DNA of 64,000 nucleotides from Sphingomonas citricola (GTDB lineage: Bacteria; Pseudomonadota; Alphaproteobacteria; Sphingomonadales; Sphingomonadaceae): positions 124,001 through 188,000 of the forward strand of contig NZ_JAHXZM010000003.1 of NCBI RefSeq assembly GCF_019429535.1, read 5' to 3'. Each line of letters begins with the position of its first letter. Position 1 is the first letter of the stretch. Of this stretch, positions 21,175 to 32,143 are shown piece after piece. The notes beneath the pieces are model-generated. The model was not told where the DNA came from. It did not search any database and was given only the letters and a program-made list of their open reading frames with translations. The position numbers were made by a program, and so were the translations under genes.

Positions 21175-22883
21175 TTGCGTGGCCTCTGCTGGTTGCTCCA
21201 GTCTCGGAACGCTTCGATCGCCGGATTTCGCCGCAGCACGCGTGCTTCTGGATCGATGACGAGGTGCGCGCCGGGCGGGGTTTCGATGACCGCCGTGCCG
21301 TCTGTCATTTCGAGGAGTCGAACTCGGCCGTCGAGGCTCACCTCGATCGGCATGGGGAAGGTGGATGCACCCGGGGTCTGCCAGCGCAACTCGGTGCGGT
21401 TGCCTGGAAGCGGCGTGGTGATGAGGCCGGGTAATGCCGCGTGGTGCAGGTAAGCGTCGAAGAACCAGTCGTAATTCCTCCCGGTCACCTGCTTGACGAT
21501 GCGCTGATATTCTAGGGTCGAGCCGAAGCGGGGACGAAAGTTGCCGGGCTTGGGATCGTCGCGGCCGTAGATTTCGAGCCGCATCGCCTTGAAAAAAGCG
21601 GCGTCGCCGATCAGCCAGCGCAAGGTGTGGAGCATCCACGACGCCTTGTAGTAGATGTCGGTGCCGGGCCCGCCGAGTTTGGGTTCGTAGACCTCCTCCT
21701 CGGTCAACACCTTGTCACGCACGATCGGGTGGTCATTGGCGATCTGGTTACGCTGCGCGTCGAGCATGACGTGATAGCGCGCCTCGCCCTCGCGCCAGCG
21801 GCCGTAGAGCGGCTGCATGTAGCTGCCGAACCCTTCGTGAAGCCAGTAATCGTCCCAATTGGCGGCGGTGAGTTGATTGCCGAACCATTCGTGGCTGAGT
21901 TCGTGGTGGAACAGCCAGTCGAACCCCTCGGGTGCTTTGGCGTAGCCGTTGCCGTAGGCGTTGATCGTCTGATGCTCCATGCCCTTGTGCGGAGTTTCCA
22001 CCACGCCGAGCTTCTCGTCGCCGAAGGGGTAGGGACCGATCGTCGCCTCGAAAAAGTCGAGCGTCGGGGCGAATTCGGCGAACAGCGCCTCGGCCTTCGC
22101 CTTTTCGCGGGGCAGGTACCAGTATCTCATCGCGATCGTGTTGCCGTAGCGGCTTTTGTACGTGCCGCTGATCTCCTCGTACGGGCCGACGTTGAGCGCG
22201 ATGGCGTAGGTGTTGGGTTGGCGTGCGCGCCAGTTCCAGCGGGTGCGGCCGTCGGGGAATCGGTCGATGCCGAGCAGGCGTCCGTTGGAGGGCGCCTTGA
22301 GCCCCGCCGGGACCGTGATGTGGAGGTCGACCGACGCGGGCTCGCCGGTCGGAAAGTCGAGGCAGGGCCAGAACAGGTCGCAGCCGTACCCTTCCGCGGT
22401 GGTGGCGAACCAGGTGCGGCCATCGGGAGTATTCGACCACACCATGCCGTCGTCCCAGGGGGCGTTGACCGCGACGTGCGGGGTACCGCCGTAGCTGATC
22501 CGCGCGGTCACCTGCCGGCCTGCGGCGAGACGGCGGGGGAGCGTGATCGTCAGGCGGCCATCGGGATTGGTCCAGGCGGCGCGGGCGAGCGGGCGTCCGT
22601 CGATGGCGATCGCCGAGATCGGCAGGTTGCGGTCGAGGTCGATCAGCAAACGGTCGATGGCTGCGCGGGCGGTGAAGGTGAGCGTGGCGATACCGTTCAG
22701 CGCCTGGCGGTCGGGCAGCACCTCGAACGACAGATCGGCGTGGTCGAAGCGCAGCGCGGTCTGTTCGGGCAGGAGCGGACCGCCGGAACGCTGGGTCTGA
22801 TTGCTGAGCGGCGGGCTCCCTTTGGGGGGCGGGGCGAGTGCCAGAAGCGGCAGCGAGAGCAGGGCGGCGATCAGGCGGGGCAT
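21171..22883 (-). CDS. M1 family metallopeptidase, exported
   Basis: 570 residues with a cleavable-looking signal peptide (MPRLIAALLSLPLLALAPPP). The zinc site is HELSHEWFG (HExxH), with the third zinc ligand expected in DDYWLHEGFGSYM, as in M1 aminopeptidases. The exopeptidase loop reads GMEHQT rather than GAMEN, as in many bacterial M1 enzymes. It should cleave peptides in the periplasm or at the cell surface. It is co-transcribed with the small membrane protein downstream (four-base overlap). Confidence 0.9.
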   Translation of the reverse strand: MPRLIAALLSLPLLALAPPPKGSPPLSNQTQRSGGPLLPEQTALRFDHADLSFEVLPDRQALNGIATLTFTARAAIDRLLIDLDRNLPISAIAIDGRPLARAAWTNPDGRLTITLPRRLAAGRQVTARISYGGTPHVAVNAPWDDGMVWSNTPDGRTWFATTAEGYGCDLFWPCLDFPTGEPASVDLHITVPAGLKAPSNGRLLGIDRFPDGRTRWNWRARQPNTYAIALNVGPYEEISGTYKSRYGNTIAMRYWYLPREKAKAEALFAEFAPTLDFFEATIGPYPFGDEKLGVVETPHKGMEHQTINAYGNGYAKAPEGFDWLFHHELSHEWFGNQLTAANWDDYWLHEGFGSYMQPLYGRWREGEARYHVMLDAQRNQIANDHPIVRDKVLTEEEVYEPKLGGPGTDIYYKASWMLHTLRWLIGDAAFFKAMRLEIYGRDDPKPGNFRPRFGSTLEYQRIVKQVTGRNYDWFFDAYLHHAALPGLITTPLPGNRTELRWQTPGASTFPMPIEVSLDGRVRLLEMTDGTAVIETPPGAHLVIDPEARVLRRNPAIEAFRDWSNQQRPRK

Positions 22884-23204
22884 GGAAATCTCGGCTGTTT
22901 GGACGATTGCAGAAACGTCAAGTGGAGGAAGTTGAGGCTGAAGGACGGTTTTGCTTTCGGTCTCAACTTCGATTGGTGGGGCGGCGATCGGTGGGGTGGC
23001 GGGCGGCGCGAGGTCACGGAATTCGAGTGACGTCGGATCGCGCCGCGGTGGCGTCGGGGCGAAGTCGAGACTGAACCGGACCTATTCGGATGCGAGGCGC
23101 ATCGATGGCAGTGATGCCGTGGAGCGGGGGTGATGCACGCATTTCCCGAGCATGACATGCGCGCGCGCGATAGGACAGCGCGTGGAGGAACGCGGTCGCA
23201 ACGA
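22884..23204. other. Intergenic region upstream of the M1 peptidase and lon
   Basis: 391 bp in total separate the two divergent genes (22884-23274). In this first part I see no open frame with coding character, no tRNA and no strong inverted repeat. Its outer end must hold the M1 operon promoter; I could not assign it with confidence. Confidence 0.4.
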
Positions 23205-23261
23205 TTGATGGAAATCGCGCGCGCACCATATAGGATCACGAACGTCGCCGCTGTTCGGCGA
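23205..23261 (+). promoter_or_regulatory. Putative lon promoter and leader hairpin
   Basis: TTGATG at 23205-23210 and ATATAG at 23228-23233 are spaced by 17 bp and could be -35 and -10 elements. Just downstream a 6-bp stem (23245-23250 with 23256-23261, loop CTGTT) precedes the GGAG ribosome-binding site at 23266. Whether it responds to heat is not shown by the sequence. Confidence 0.4.
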
Positions 23262-23274
23262 CCCCGGAGTATCC

Positions 23275-25671
<2,397 letters not shown>

Positions 25672-25740
25672 AGCGCGGATCGGTGATGGCCACGTGACGG
25701 ACGTGGCCGCATTCGTCCGACCGTGGTAGCGCCACAACAG

Positions 25741-25779
25741 ACCGCCGCGCATCGACACGCATGCGCGGCGGTTTCGTTT
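25741..25779 (+). terminator. Rho-independent-type terminator after lon
   Basis: A perfect 12-bp stem (25741-25752 with 25761-25772) with an 8-base loop, followed by TTCGTTT. It lies 70 bases after the lon stop. Confidence 0.75.
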
Positions 25780-25892
25780 GACACGCCGAACGGCTCTGGC
25801 CTTACTGGGCAGATGCGGGTTTGCCCTGGGGCGAATCCGCGCGACATTTTCTTACTGCAACACCGAAGCGTAACGACGGGGGGTTCTCGGGG

Positions 25893-26174
25893 ATGAACAA
25901 GCAGGAATTGATCGCGCAGGTCGCGACGACGGCGGGATTGGGCAAGGCCGAGGCGGTGCGCGCGGTCGAGGCGGTGTTCGACTCGATCTCCACCTGCCTG
26001 AAGAAGGGCGAGGAAGTGCGGCTGGTCGGTTTCGGCACTTTTGCGGTCAGCAAGCGCAAGGCATCGACCGGGCGCAACCCGCGCACCGGCGAGCCGATGA
26101 CGATCGAGGCGAGCACGCAGCCCAAGTTCAAGGCGGGCAAGGTACTGAAGGATTCGCTCAACGTCGCGAAGTGA
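25893..26174 (+). CDS. hup: DNA-binding protein HU
   Basis: A 93-residue histone-like protein that bends and compacts DNA. It starts MNKQELIAQVATTAGLGKAE and has the HU signature GFGTFAVSKRKASTGRNPRT with the proline-tipped arm (RNPRTGEP). ATG 25893 is preceded by a G-rich ribosome-binding stretch. It follows lon in the usual order. The paralogous ihfB in this window is distinct in sequence. Confidence 0.95.
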   Translation: MNKQELIAQVATTAGLGKAEAVRAVEAVFDSISTCLKKGEEVRLVGFGTFAVSKRKASTGRNPRTGEPMTIEASTQPKFKAGKVLKDSLNVAK

Positions 26175-26282
26175 GACCGGGGCGAGGTGAGGTCGGGCCG
26201 ACGTGAGATTGAGAGGCGCGGCCGCCGATTTGCGCTGGACACCCGCGCAACGCTTGCCTAAAGGCGCCGCTCCGACACGTTC

Positions 26283-26357
26283 GGGCGCGTAGCTCAGCGG
26301 TAGAGCACACCCTTCACACGGGTGGGGTCACAGGTTCAATCCCTGTCGCGCCCACCA
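26283..26357 (+). tRNA. tRNA-Val (anticodon CAC)
   Basis: 75 nt with acceptor GGGCGCG pairing CGCGCCC, D-arm AGCTCAGCGGTAGAGC, anticodon loop TTCACAC (CAC, reading GUG), T-arm CAGGTTCAATCCCTG, and encoded CCA. Confidence 0.96.
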
Positions 26358-26469
26358 CATAGGCCCGCAGCCAGCGATGGCGGCGGGCCTTGTCGTATCC
26401 GGACGCCGTGATCGGGGATCGCTCCACGCCGCTGGCCGTTGGCGCTGCCAGACCATCGGAGCATCAGCC

Positions 26470-27450
26470 ATGACCGACCAGCATATCGCCGACCAGCATC
26501 AGCCGCTCGTCCCCAACAGAACGGTATGGCTCGACCGTTTCGGCGACCTGGACGTGATCGCGCTGTCCGAACAGCCGGTGCCGCAGCCGGTAGATGACGA
26601 GGTGCTGGTGCGCGTTGCGGCGGCGAGCGTGAACCCGGTCGACTGGAAGACCGCGGCGGGCGAATATCCGCCCAAGGGCGAGGATCAACTGCCCTTCGCG
26701 CTGGGGCGCGATCTGTCGGGACGGATCGATGCGCTGGGAACGCGCGCGCACAACATGCTGAGCGTCGGCGACCGGGTGATGGCGTTCATCGACCAGGACC
26801 GCGGCGCGCAGGCCGATTACGTGGTGGTGAAGGCGGTTGAGCTGGTCGCGACGCCCGACGGCATCGACGATGCGACCGCCGCCGCGTTGCCGCTCGCCGC
26901 GATGACCGCGTGGCAGGGCCTGTTCGACCACGGCCGGCTCGAGGCGGGGCAGCGCGTCCTGATCCACGGCGCGGCGGGCGGCGTCGGGCATCTGGCGGTG
27001 CAGTTCGCGATCTGGAAGGGCGCGACGGTGTTCGCGACCGCGGGGGAGCATGATCTCGACTATGTCCGCTCGCTGGGGGTCGAACGCGCGATCGATTACA
27101 AGAACGAGCGGTTCGAGGATCATGCGACTGATCTCGACCTCGTCTACGACACGCAGGGCGGGGAGACGCAGGCGCGCTCGTTCGCGATGTTAAAGAAGGG
27201 CGGGACGATGGTGTCGACGCTCGACCCCGACGAGGACAAGGGGCGCGCGCTCGGCATCCGAACCGTGCCGCGTTGGCATGCGCAGCCGAACGCCGCGCAA
27301 CTGGGCGAGGTGGTCGATCTGGTCGCGGCGGGTACGGTGAATGTGGCGGTCGATCGGACATTCCCGTTCGATCACGTCCGCGAGGCCTATGCCTATACGC
27401 GCGACGAGCATCCGCGCGGCAAGGTCGTGCTTTCGATGACGGGCGAATGA
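26470..27450 (+). CDS. Zinc-independent MDR-family NADPH:quinone oxidoreductase-like protein
   Basis: 326 residues. The N-terminal GroES-like domain contains VLVRVAAASVNPVDWK, and the Rossmann domain has the NADPH motif LIHGAAGGVGHLAVQFA. No catalytic zinc cysteine cluster is seen, which places it with quinone oxidoreductase/enoyl reductase-type MDR proteins. It likely reduces quinones or enones with NADPH; the substrate is unknown. ATG 26470 was chosen because the protein then begins MTDQHIADQHQPLVPNRTVW. A short hairpin lies just after the stop. Confidence 0.88.
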   Translation: MTDQHIADQHQPLVPNRTVWLDRFGDLDVIALSEQPVPQPVDDEVLVRVAAASVNPVDWKTAAGEYPPKGEDQLPFALGRDLSGRIDALGTRAHNMLSVGDRVMAFIDQDRGAQADYVVVKAVELVATPDGIDDATAAALPLAAMTAWQGLFDHGRLEAGQRVLIHGAAGGVGHLAVQFAIWKGATVFATAGEHDLDYVRSLGVERAIDYKNERFEDHATDLDLVYDTQGGETQARSFAMLKKGGTMVSTLDPDEDKGRALGIRTVPRWHAQPNAAQLGEVVDLVAAGTVNVAVDRTFPFDHVREAYAYTRDEHPRGKVVLSMTGE

Positions 27451-27468
27451 GAAAATATCGCTGACCTA

Positions 27469-27487
27469 AATCCCGCGCTCTGGGATT
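27469..27487 (+). terminator. Short stem-loop after the oxidoreductase gene
   Basis: AATCCC (27469-27474) pairs with GGGATT (27482-27487) around a 7-base loop, ending in TTGTC. It abuts the Pho-box array. A 6-bp stem is weak, so termination is only possible. Confidence 0.35.
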
Positions 27488-27547
27488 GTCACGGAACCGA
27501 AACGCAGACGTCACTCCGCTGTCTTTGAACATCCATGTGCCTGTCAT
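27486..27547 (+). promoter_or_regulatory. Tandem Pho-box-like array (PhoB operator) upstream of the surface lipoprotein
   Basis: Six 7-bp units start at 27486, 27497, 27508, 27519, 27530 and 27541, exactly 11 bp apart: TTGTCAC, CCGAAAC, ACGTCAC, CTGTCTT, CATCCAT, CTGTCAT. Against the known PhoB half-site CTGTCA(T/C) they match 6, 4, 5, 6, 4 and 7 of 7. The 7-bp unit with 4-bp spacer is the established Pho-box geometry. The array ends 97 bases before the lipoprotein ATG. PhoB control is inferred from the pattern. Confidence 0.7.
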
Positions 27548-27644
27548 CCACGACGCCTAGCGCGGCGTGGAGGCCGGCACAGGGGATCGAGTCGGCCGGT
27601 CGCTTCAAGCAAGCGTCCGTCATCCACGGTTCGGGGAGTGTCCA

Positions 27645-29237
27645 ATGCAGAACTTCAAGCGCGTTTCGCTCATGCTCATGCTCGGTTGCGCGACCGCGGC
27701 GCTGAGCGCTTGCGGCGCCGACGACATCGCCTCGCCGGGAGAGGGCGTGATCGTGCTGCCGTCGCCGACGCCGGCCGCGTCGCCGACCCCCACGCCGACC
27801 CCGGGGACGGGCACCGGGCTCGTCACCGCGGCGGCGAGCTGCCCGACGATCGCGGGCCCCAACGCCCTGGCGGATCGCGGCACGATCTCTGGCCCGACCG
27901 GCACCTACCGCAACTGCGCGCTGCCTGCGCGCTTCACCGCCTCGACCCAGCTCGCCAAGACGACGGGCGTGATCTACTCGATGGACGGCCGCGTCGACGT
28001 CGGCACCGACCAGGGCCCGACCTCGACGGGTTACCAGGTTACGCTCGGCATCGATCCGGGCGTGGTCATCTTCGCCTCGACCGGTACCGCGTTCCTGGCG
28101 GTCAACCGTGGCAACCAGATCAACGCGGTCGGTACCCCGACGCAGCCGATCATCTTCACCAGCCGCGCGAACGTCGTCGGCACCAACGACGCGACGTCGC
28201 AGGGCCAGTGGGGCGGCGTGGTGCTGCTCGGCCGTGCGCCGATCACCGACTGTTCGGAGCCGACCGCGACGCCGGGCAGCGCGAACTGCTCGCGCGATAC
28301 CGAGGGCACCTCGGGCGCGCTCTACGGCGGTGCGCAGCCGACCGACAGCTCGGGCCGGATGAGCTACACGCAGATCCGTTACTCGGGCTACGCGCTGGCC
28401 CCCGACCGCGAGCTCCAGTCGCTGACCCCGTCGGGCGTCGGTTCGGGTACGCAGATCGACCACTTCCAGTCGGTCAACTCTTCGGACGACGGTATCGAGG
28501 TGTTCGGCGGTCGTCCCAACATGAACTACCTCGTCATCTCGGGCGCGGACGACGACTCGCTCGACACCGACGTCGGGTACAAGGGGTTCATCCAGTACGT
28601 GATCGCGATCCAGCGTCCGGGCGGCAGCTCGGGTGACGCGATGATCGAGCACGACTCGAACGGCAACGAGGACGCGGTGCCGCGTTCGAACGTTCGCCTC
28701 GCCAACTTCACCTTCATCCACCATTCGAAGATCGGCGCGGACGCCTCGGTCATGCTGTTCCGCGGCGGCGCCGACTATTCGCTGTTCAACGGCGTGGTGG
28801 TGACCGACTCGGGTCTGCCGTGTGTGCGCATCAACAGCGCGACGACGATCGCGGCGGCGAACAGCGCCACCGACAAGGCGGGGCCGCCGAGCTTCACCTC
28901 GGTGCTGCTGTCGGGGTGCAACCCGGCGCTCAGCGGCACGGGCGGCGTGTCGAACGACCAGGTCGCGGCGATTTTCAACGGCGGGCGCAACAACAATGCC
29001 GCCTTCACCGCGACGCTGACCAACACCTACATCAACGGTGCGAACGAGACGGCGGCGACCGCGGTCGACCCGTCGAGCACGAGCGTCGTCAACTCGGGCG
29101 GCTTCTTCCAGTCGGCACCGTACGTCGGCGCTGTGCGCAACGCGAGTGACACCTGGTACCGCAACTGGACCTGCAACCTCGACTATGCCGATTTCGGCAG
29201 CTCGAACGGTTCGTGCCTCTCGCTGCCGACCACCTGA
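27645..29237 (+). CDS. Surface lipoprotein with Pro/Thr tether (ElpS-like)
   Basis: 530 residues. A lipoprotein signal peptide ends in the lipobox L-S-A-C with the lipidated cysteine at C23. A low-complexity tether follows (residues 39-57: SPTPAASPTPTPTPGTG). The rest is a long Gly/Ser/Asn-rich, probable beta-rich domain with several cysteines, and no known enzyme motif. The gene sits under a tandem Pho-box-like array and beside a TonB receptor and a full T2SS operon. Caulobacter ElpS, a phosphate-starvation lipoprotein next to a 12-gene T2SS locus that is cleaved and released, has the same layout. Homology to ElpS is inferred from layout and architecture, not from alignment. Confidence 0.75.
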   Translation: MQNFKRVSLMLMLGCATAALSACGADDIASPGEGVIVLPSPTPAASPTPTPTPGTGTGLVTAAASCPTIAGPNALADRGTISGPTGTYRNCALPARFTASTQLAKTTGVIYSMDGRVDVGTDQGPTSTGYQVTLGIDPGVVIFASTGTAFLAVNRGNQINAVGTPTQPIIFTSRANVVGTNDATSQGQWGGVVLLGRAPITDCSEPTATPGSANCSRDTEGTSGALYGGAQPTDSSGRMSYTQIRYSGYALAPDRELQSLTPSGVGSGTQIDHFQSVNSSDDGIEVFGGRPNMNYLVISGADDDSLDTDVGYKGFIQYVIAIQRPGGSSGDAMIEHDSNGNEDAVPRSNVRLANFTFIHHSKIGADASVMLFRGGADYSLFNGVVVTDSGLPCVRINSATTIAAANSATDKAGPPSFTSVLLSGCNPALSGTGGVSNDQVAAIFNGGRNNNAAFTATLTNTYINGANETAATAVDPSSTSVVNSGGFFQSAPYVGAVRNASDTWYRNWTCNLDYADFGSSNGSCLSLPTT

Positions 29238-29253
29238 GACCCGCGGGTCACGT

Positions 29254-29277
29254 GAGGGGGCGGCAGCGATGCCGTCC
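29254..29277 (+). other. Stem-loop with GNRA tetraloop between lipoprotein and TonB receptor
   Basis: Arms 29254-29263 and 29268-29277 pair over 10 positions (one G-U) closed by a GCGA tetraloop. There is no T-tract. It lies 16 bases after the lipoprotein stop, so it may protect the upstream transcript's 3' end or attenuate receptor expression. Confidence 0.55.
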
Positions 29278-29309
29278 CCTGATTCGCATCTTGAGGATTT
29301 GGGGGAATA

Positions 29310-32030
29310 ATGATGTCCAAGCGGCTGCCGCTCGCGAGCGCCCTTTTGTTGACCACGTGCCTGTTCGCTAGCCCGGCCTTCGCGCAGGCGTCGGGCTCGA
29401 ACACGCCGACCACCGGCGCACCGGGCGCGACGCCGTCGAGCCCGTCTGGTAATCCGACGCAGGACGAGGCGGAGACGAGCGAAGCGCCGCAGGTGTCGAT
29501 CCCCGGTGGTGGCGAGGATATCGTCGTCGTCGGCCGCGCACGCACCAATGCGGTGCAGAACGCGCCGCAGGTGATCTCGGTCCTGTCGACCGAGGATATC
29601 GCGCGCACCGGCGAGGGCGACATCGCGGGCGCGCTACAGCGCGTGACCGGCCTGTCGGTCGTCGGCAGCGGTTTCGTCTACGTTCGTGGTCTGGGCGATC
29701 GCTACAGCCTGGCGCTGCTGAACGGTTCGCCGCTGCCCAGCCCCGAGCCGCTGCGCCGCGTGGTGCCGCTGGACATCTTTCCGACCGACGTGATCGCGTC
29801 GAGCCTGGTGCAGAAGAGCTATTCGGCGAACTTCCCCGGCGAGTTCGGCGGCGGTGTCATCAACCTGACGACCAAGACGACCCCGAACGAGCCGTTCCTG
29901 AGCCTGTCCGGTTCGGTCAGCGGTGACAGTTACACCACCGGACATCTCGGCTACGTATATTACGGGAGCCCGACCGACTGGACCGGGTTCGACAACGGCA
30001 CGCGCGACATTCCGGGCCCGCTCCAGGCAGCGCTGAACAGCGGGTCGCCGATCGGCGAGAACGCGACCTTCTCGCGCGCGCAGCTGGGCGAGATCGCGAC
30101 CAGCCTGGTCAATTCGCGTACGTCGGTGCTGCAGACGCAGTATCAGATGCCGATTAACTTTTCGGGCAACCTGACGGGCGGCACGAGTTTCGACCTGGGC
30201 GGGCTGCGGCTGGGCGTGCTCGCCTCCGCGGGGATCGGCAACACGTGGCGCACGCGTCAAACATTGCAGCAGTTCGCGAACGGCGTCGGCGACGCGGGCG
30301 TGCTGCAGAACAGCTTCAACCGCGTGATCACCGACAATCGCGTCGTCGTGAACGGCCTGCTCGGGATCAACGCCGAGTTCGACGACAACGTGATCCGCTG
30401 GACCAACCTGTACGTCCGCGACACGATCAAGCAGGCGCGGCTGGGCGTCGGTTTCGACCTCGACCGTGCGGGGCAGGACCTGCTGCTGCAAAACACCGCC
30501 TGGTACGAGCGGCAGTTGATCGACACGCAATTGACCGGCGAGTTCAAGCCGACCGACGACCTGAAGGTCGACCTGCGCGGCAGCTACGCCAATTCGCAGC
30601 GCGAGGCGCCGTACGAGCGCGAATTCCTGTACGTGCGCACCAACCTGCCGCTCGATCCGATCGGCAACAAGTACAGCAACAACCTGGGCACCGGTGGCAA
30701 GGGCGGCGCGAACGTCGCGTTCAGCGACCTGAACGAGGATCTGTGGTCGGGCGGCGCCGATCTCGTCTATTCGTTGACCGGCGGGATCAAGCTGGGGGTC
30801 GGTTACGCCTATACCGACACCAAGCGGACCTCGACGCGGCGCGCGATCAGCTTCCTCGCCAATTCGCTGCCGATCCCGGTCCAGCAATTGCGCCCGGACT
30901 ATCTCCTCGCCGATCAGACGATCCAGGCATACGGCATCTACCTGCAGGAAACGACCGCGCAGGACGGTACCGCGGCGTTCGACGCGGCGCTGCGCACCCA
31001 CGCGGGCTACGGCCAGGTGATCGCGCAATTGACCCCGGCACTGAACGTGACCGCGGGCGTCCGCTACGAAACCGCGAAGCAGACGGTCAACGCGGTCGAC
31101 ATCTTCAACACCGGGCTACCGGGGCTGGCGGGGGCGCTCAACACGCGGCTGAACAAGGACTACTGGCTGCCGTCGCTGACGGTCACCTACGAATTGCAAC
31201 CCGGCATGCAGCTGCGCGCGAGCGGATCGAAGACGATCGCACGGCCGCAGTTCCGCGAGCTGATCAGCCAGGTCTATATCGACACCGACACCAACCGCCT
31301 GTTCCGCGGCAACAACTCGCTGGTCGACAGCCAGCTGTACAATGCCGAGGCGCGGTACGAATGGTTCTTCGGGCGCGATCAGCGCTTCACGCTGGCGGGT
31401 TTCTACAAAAAGATCGACAAGCCGATCGAGACCTATTCGGCGATCGTCGGGCAGGTCCAGACCAGCTTCGCGACCGCGCCCGAGGCGCAATTGTACGGTG
31501 CCGAGGTCGAGCTGCAGAAATACTTCCCGCTCGAAGGTCTGGGGGGTGAATTCTGGGCCTCGCGTCGGTTCCTGACGATCGCCAACTACACCTACACCCA
31601 TTCGAAGCTGAAGGTGCAGGACGGCGACCAGACGGTGATCAACGGCGTGTCGCGCGACGCGAACCTGTTCTTCCGCGACGGTGCGCCGCTGACCGGGCAG
31701 TCGGACCATCTGGTCAACCTGCAACTAGGGCTGGAGGACACCGACCGCCTGTCGCAGCAGACGTTCCTGATCAACTACGCCTCGAAGCGGGTGACGACGC
31801 GCGGCCCGAACGCGCAGCCCGACGTGTATGAATATCCGGGCTTCCGGCTCGATTTCGTGGCGCGCGAGGGAGTGACGATCGCCGGGGTCGAGACCGAGGT
31901 GAAGTTCGAGGCGCGTAACGTCACCGCGACGCCGTACAAGGAATACCAGCAGTTCGACGGCCAGCGCATCTACTACAACCGCTACGACGTCGGCGCCTCG
32001 GTATCGCTGGGGCTGGGCGTGAAGTTCTGA
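29310..32030 (+). CDS. TonB-dependent outer membrane receptor
   Basis: 906 residues. Signal peptide MMSKRLPLASALLLTTCLFA ends at AFAQ; a Pro/Ser/Thr-rich spacer precedes EDIVVVGRA, a TonB-box-like segment. The plug domain contains ALQRVTGLSVVGSGFVYVRGL and SFPGEFGGGV-like residues at the expected positions, and the C-terminus ends in the aromatic strand SVSLGLGVKF. It is a 22-strand barrel importer by family. The receptor follows the lipoprotein after 72 bp and is probably co-regulated. The ligand is unknown; phosphate-starvation context suggests an organophosphate or a product of secreted hydrolysis, which is inference. Confidence 0.93.
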   Translation: MMSKRLPLASALLLTTCLFASPAFAQASGSNTPTTGAPGATPSSPSGNPTQDEAETSEAPQVSIPGGGEDIVVVGRARTNAVQNAPQVISVLSTEDIARTGEGDIAGALQRVTGLSVVGSGFVYVRGLGDRYSLALLNGSPLPSPEPLRRVVPLDIFPTDVIASSLVQKSYSANFPGEFGGGVINLTTKTTPNEPFLSLSGSVSGDSYTTGHLGYVYYGSPTDWTGFDNGTRDIPGPLQAALNSGSPIGENATFSRAQLGEIATSLVNSRTSVLQTQYQMPINFSGNLTGGTSFDLGGLRLGVLASAGIGNTWRTRQTLQQFANGVGDAGVLQNSFNRVITDNRVVVNGLLGINAEFDDNVIRWTNLYVRDTIKQARLGVGFDLDRAGQDLLLQNTAWYERQLIDTQLTGEFKPTDDLKVDLRGSYANSQREAPYEREFLYVRTNLPLDPIGNKYSNNLGTGGKGGANVAFSDLNEDLWSGGADLVYSLTGGIKLGVGYAYTDTKRTSTRRAISFLANSLPIPVQQLRPDYLLADQTIQAYGIYLQETTAQDGTAAFDAALRTHAGYGQVIAQLTPALNVTAGVRYETAKQTVNAVDIFNTGLPGLAGALNTRLNKDYWLPSLTVTYELQPGMQLRASGSKTIARPQFRELISQVYIDTDTNRLFRGNNSLVDSQLYNAEARYEWFFGRDQRFTLAGFYKKIDKPIETYSAIVGQVQTSFATAPEAQLYGAEVELQKYFPLEGLGGEFWASRRFLTIANYTYTHSKLKVQDGDQTVINGVSRDANLFFRDGAPLTGQSDHLVNLQLGLEDTDRLSQQTFLINYASKRVTTRGPNAQPDVYEYPGFRLDFVAREGVTIAGVETEVKFEARNVTATPYKEYQQFDGQRIYYNRYDVGASVSLGLGVKF

Positions 32031-32048
32031 AGGCCGGATGATGGGGAG

Positions 32049-32069
32049 CGGGTGCCGGCGTGGCACCCG
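32049..32069. terminator. Stem-loop between convergent TonB receptor and dioxygenase genes
   Basis: CGGGTGCC (32049-32056) pairs with GGCACCCG (32062-32069) around a GGCGT loop. It lies 18 bases after the receptor stop and 74 bases before the end of the convergent gene. Confidence 0.5.
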
Positions 32070-32143
32070 TTCGCTCAGGCCGGTCGATATGGCCGCGGAC
32101 CCCGTCCGGCGTGATCAGCGGCGGGCGCGACCATTTCGTCGGC

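Noticed and set aside
27617..27623. CCGTCAT, another Pho-half-site-like word
   Set aside because: It is not in the 11-bp register of the main array and lies in the leader near the ATG.
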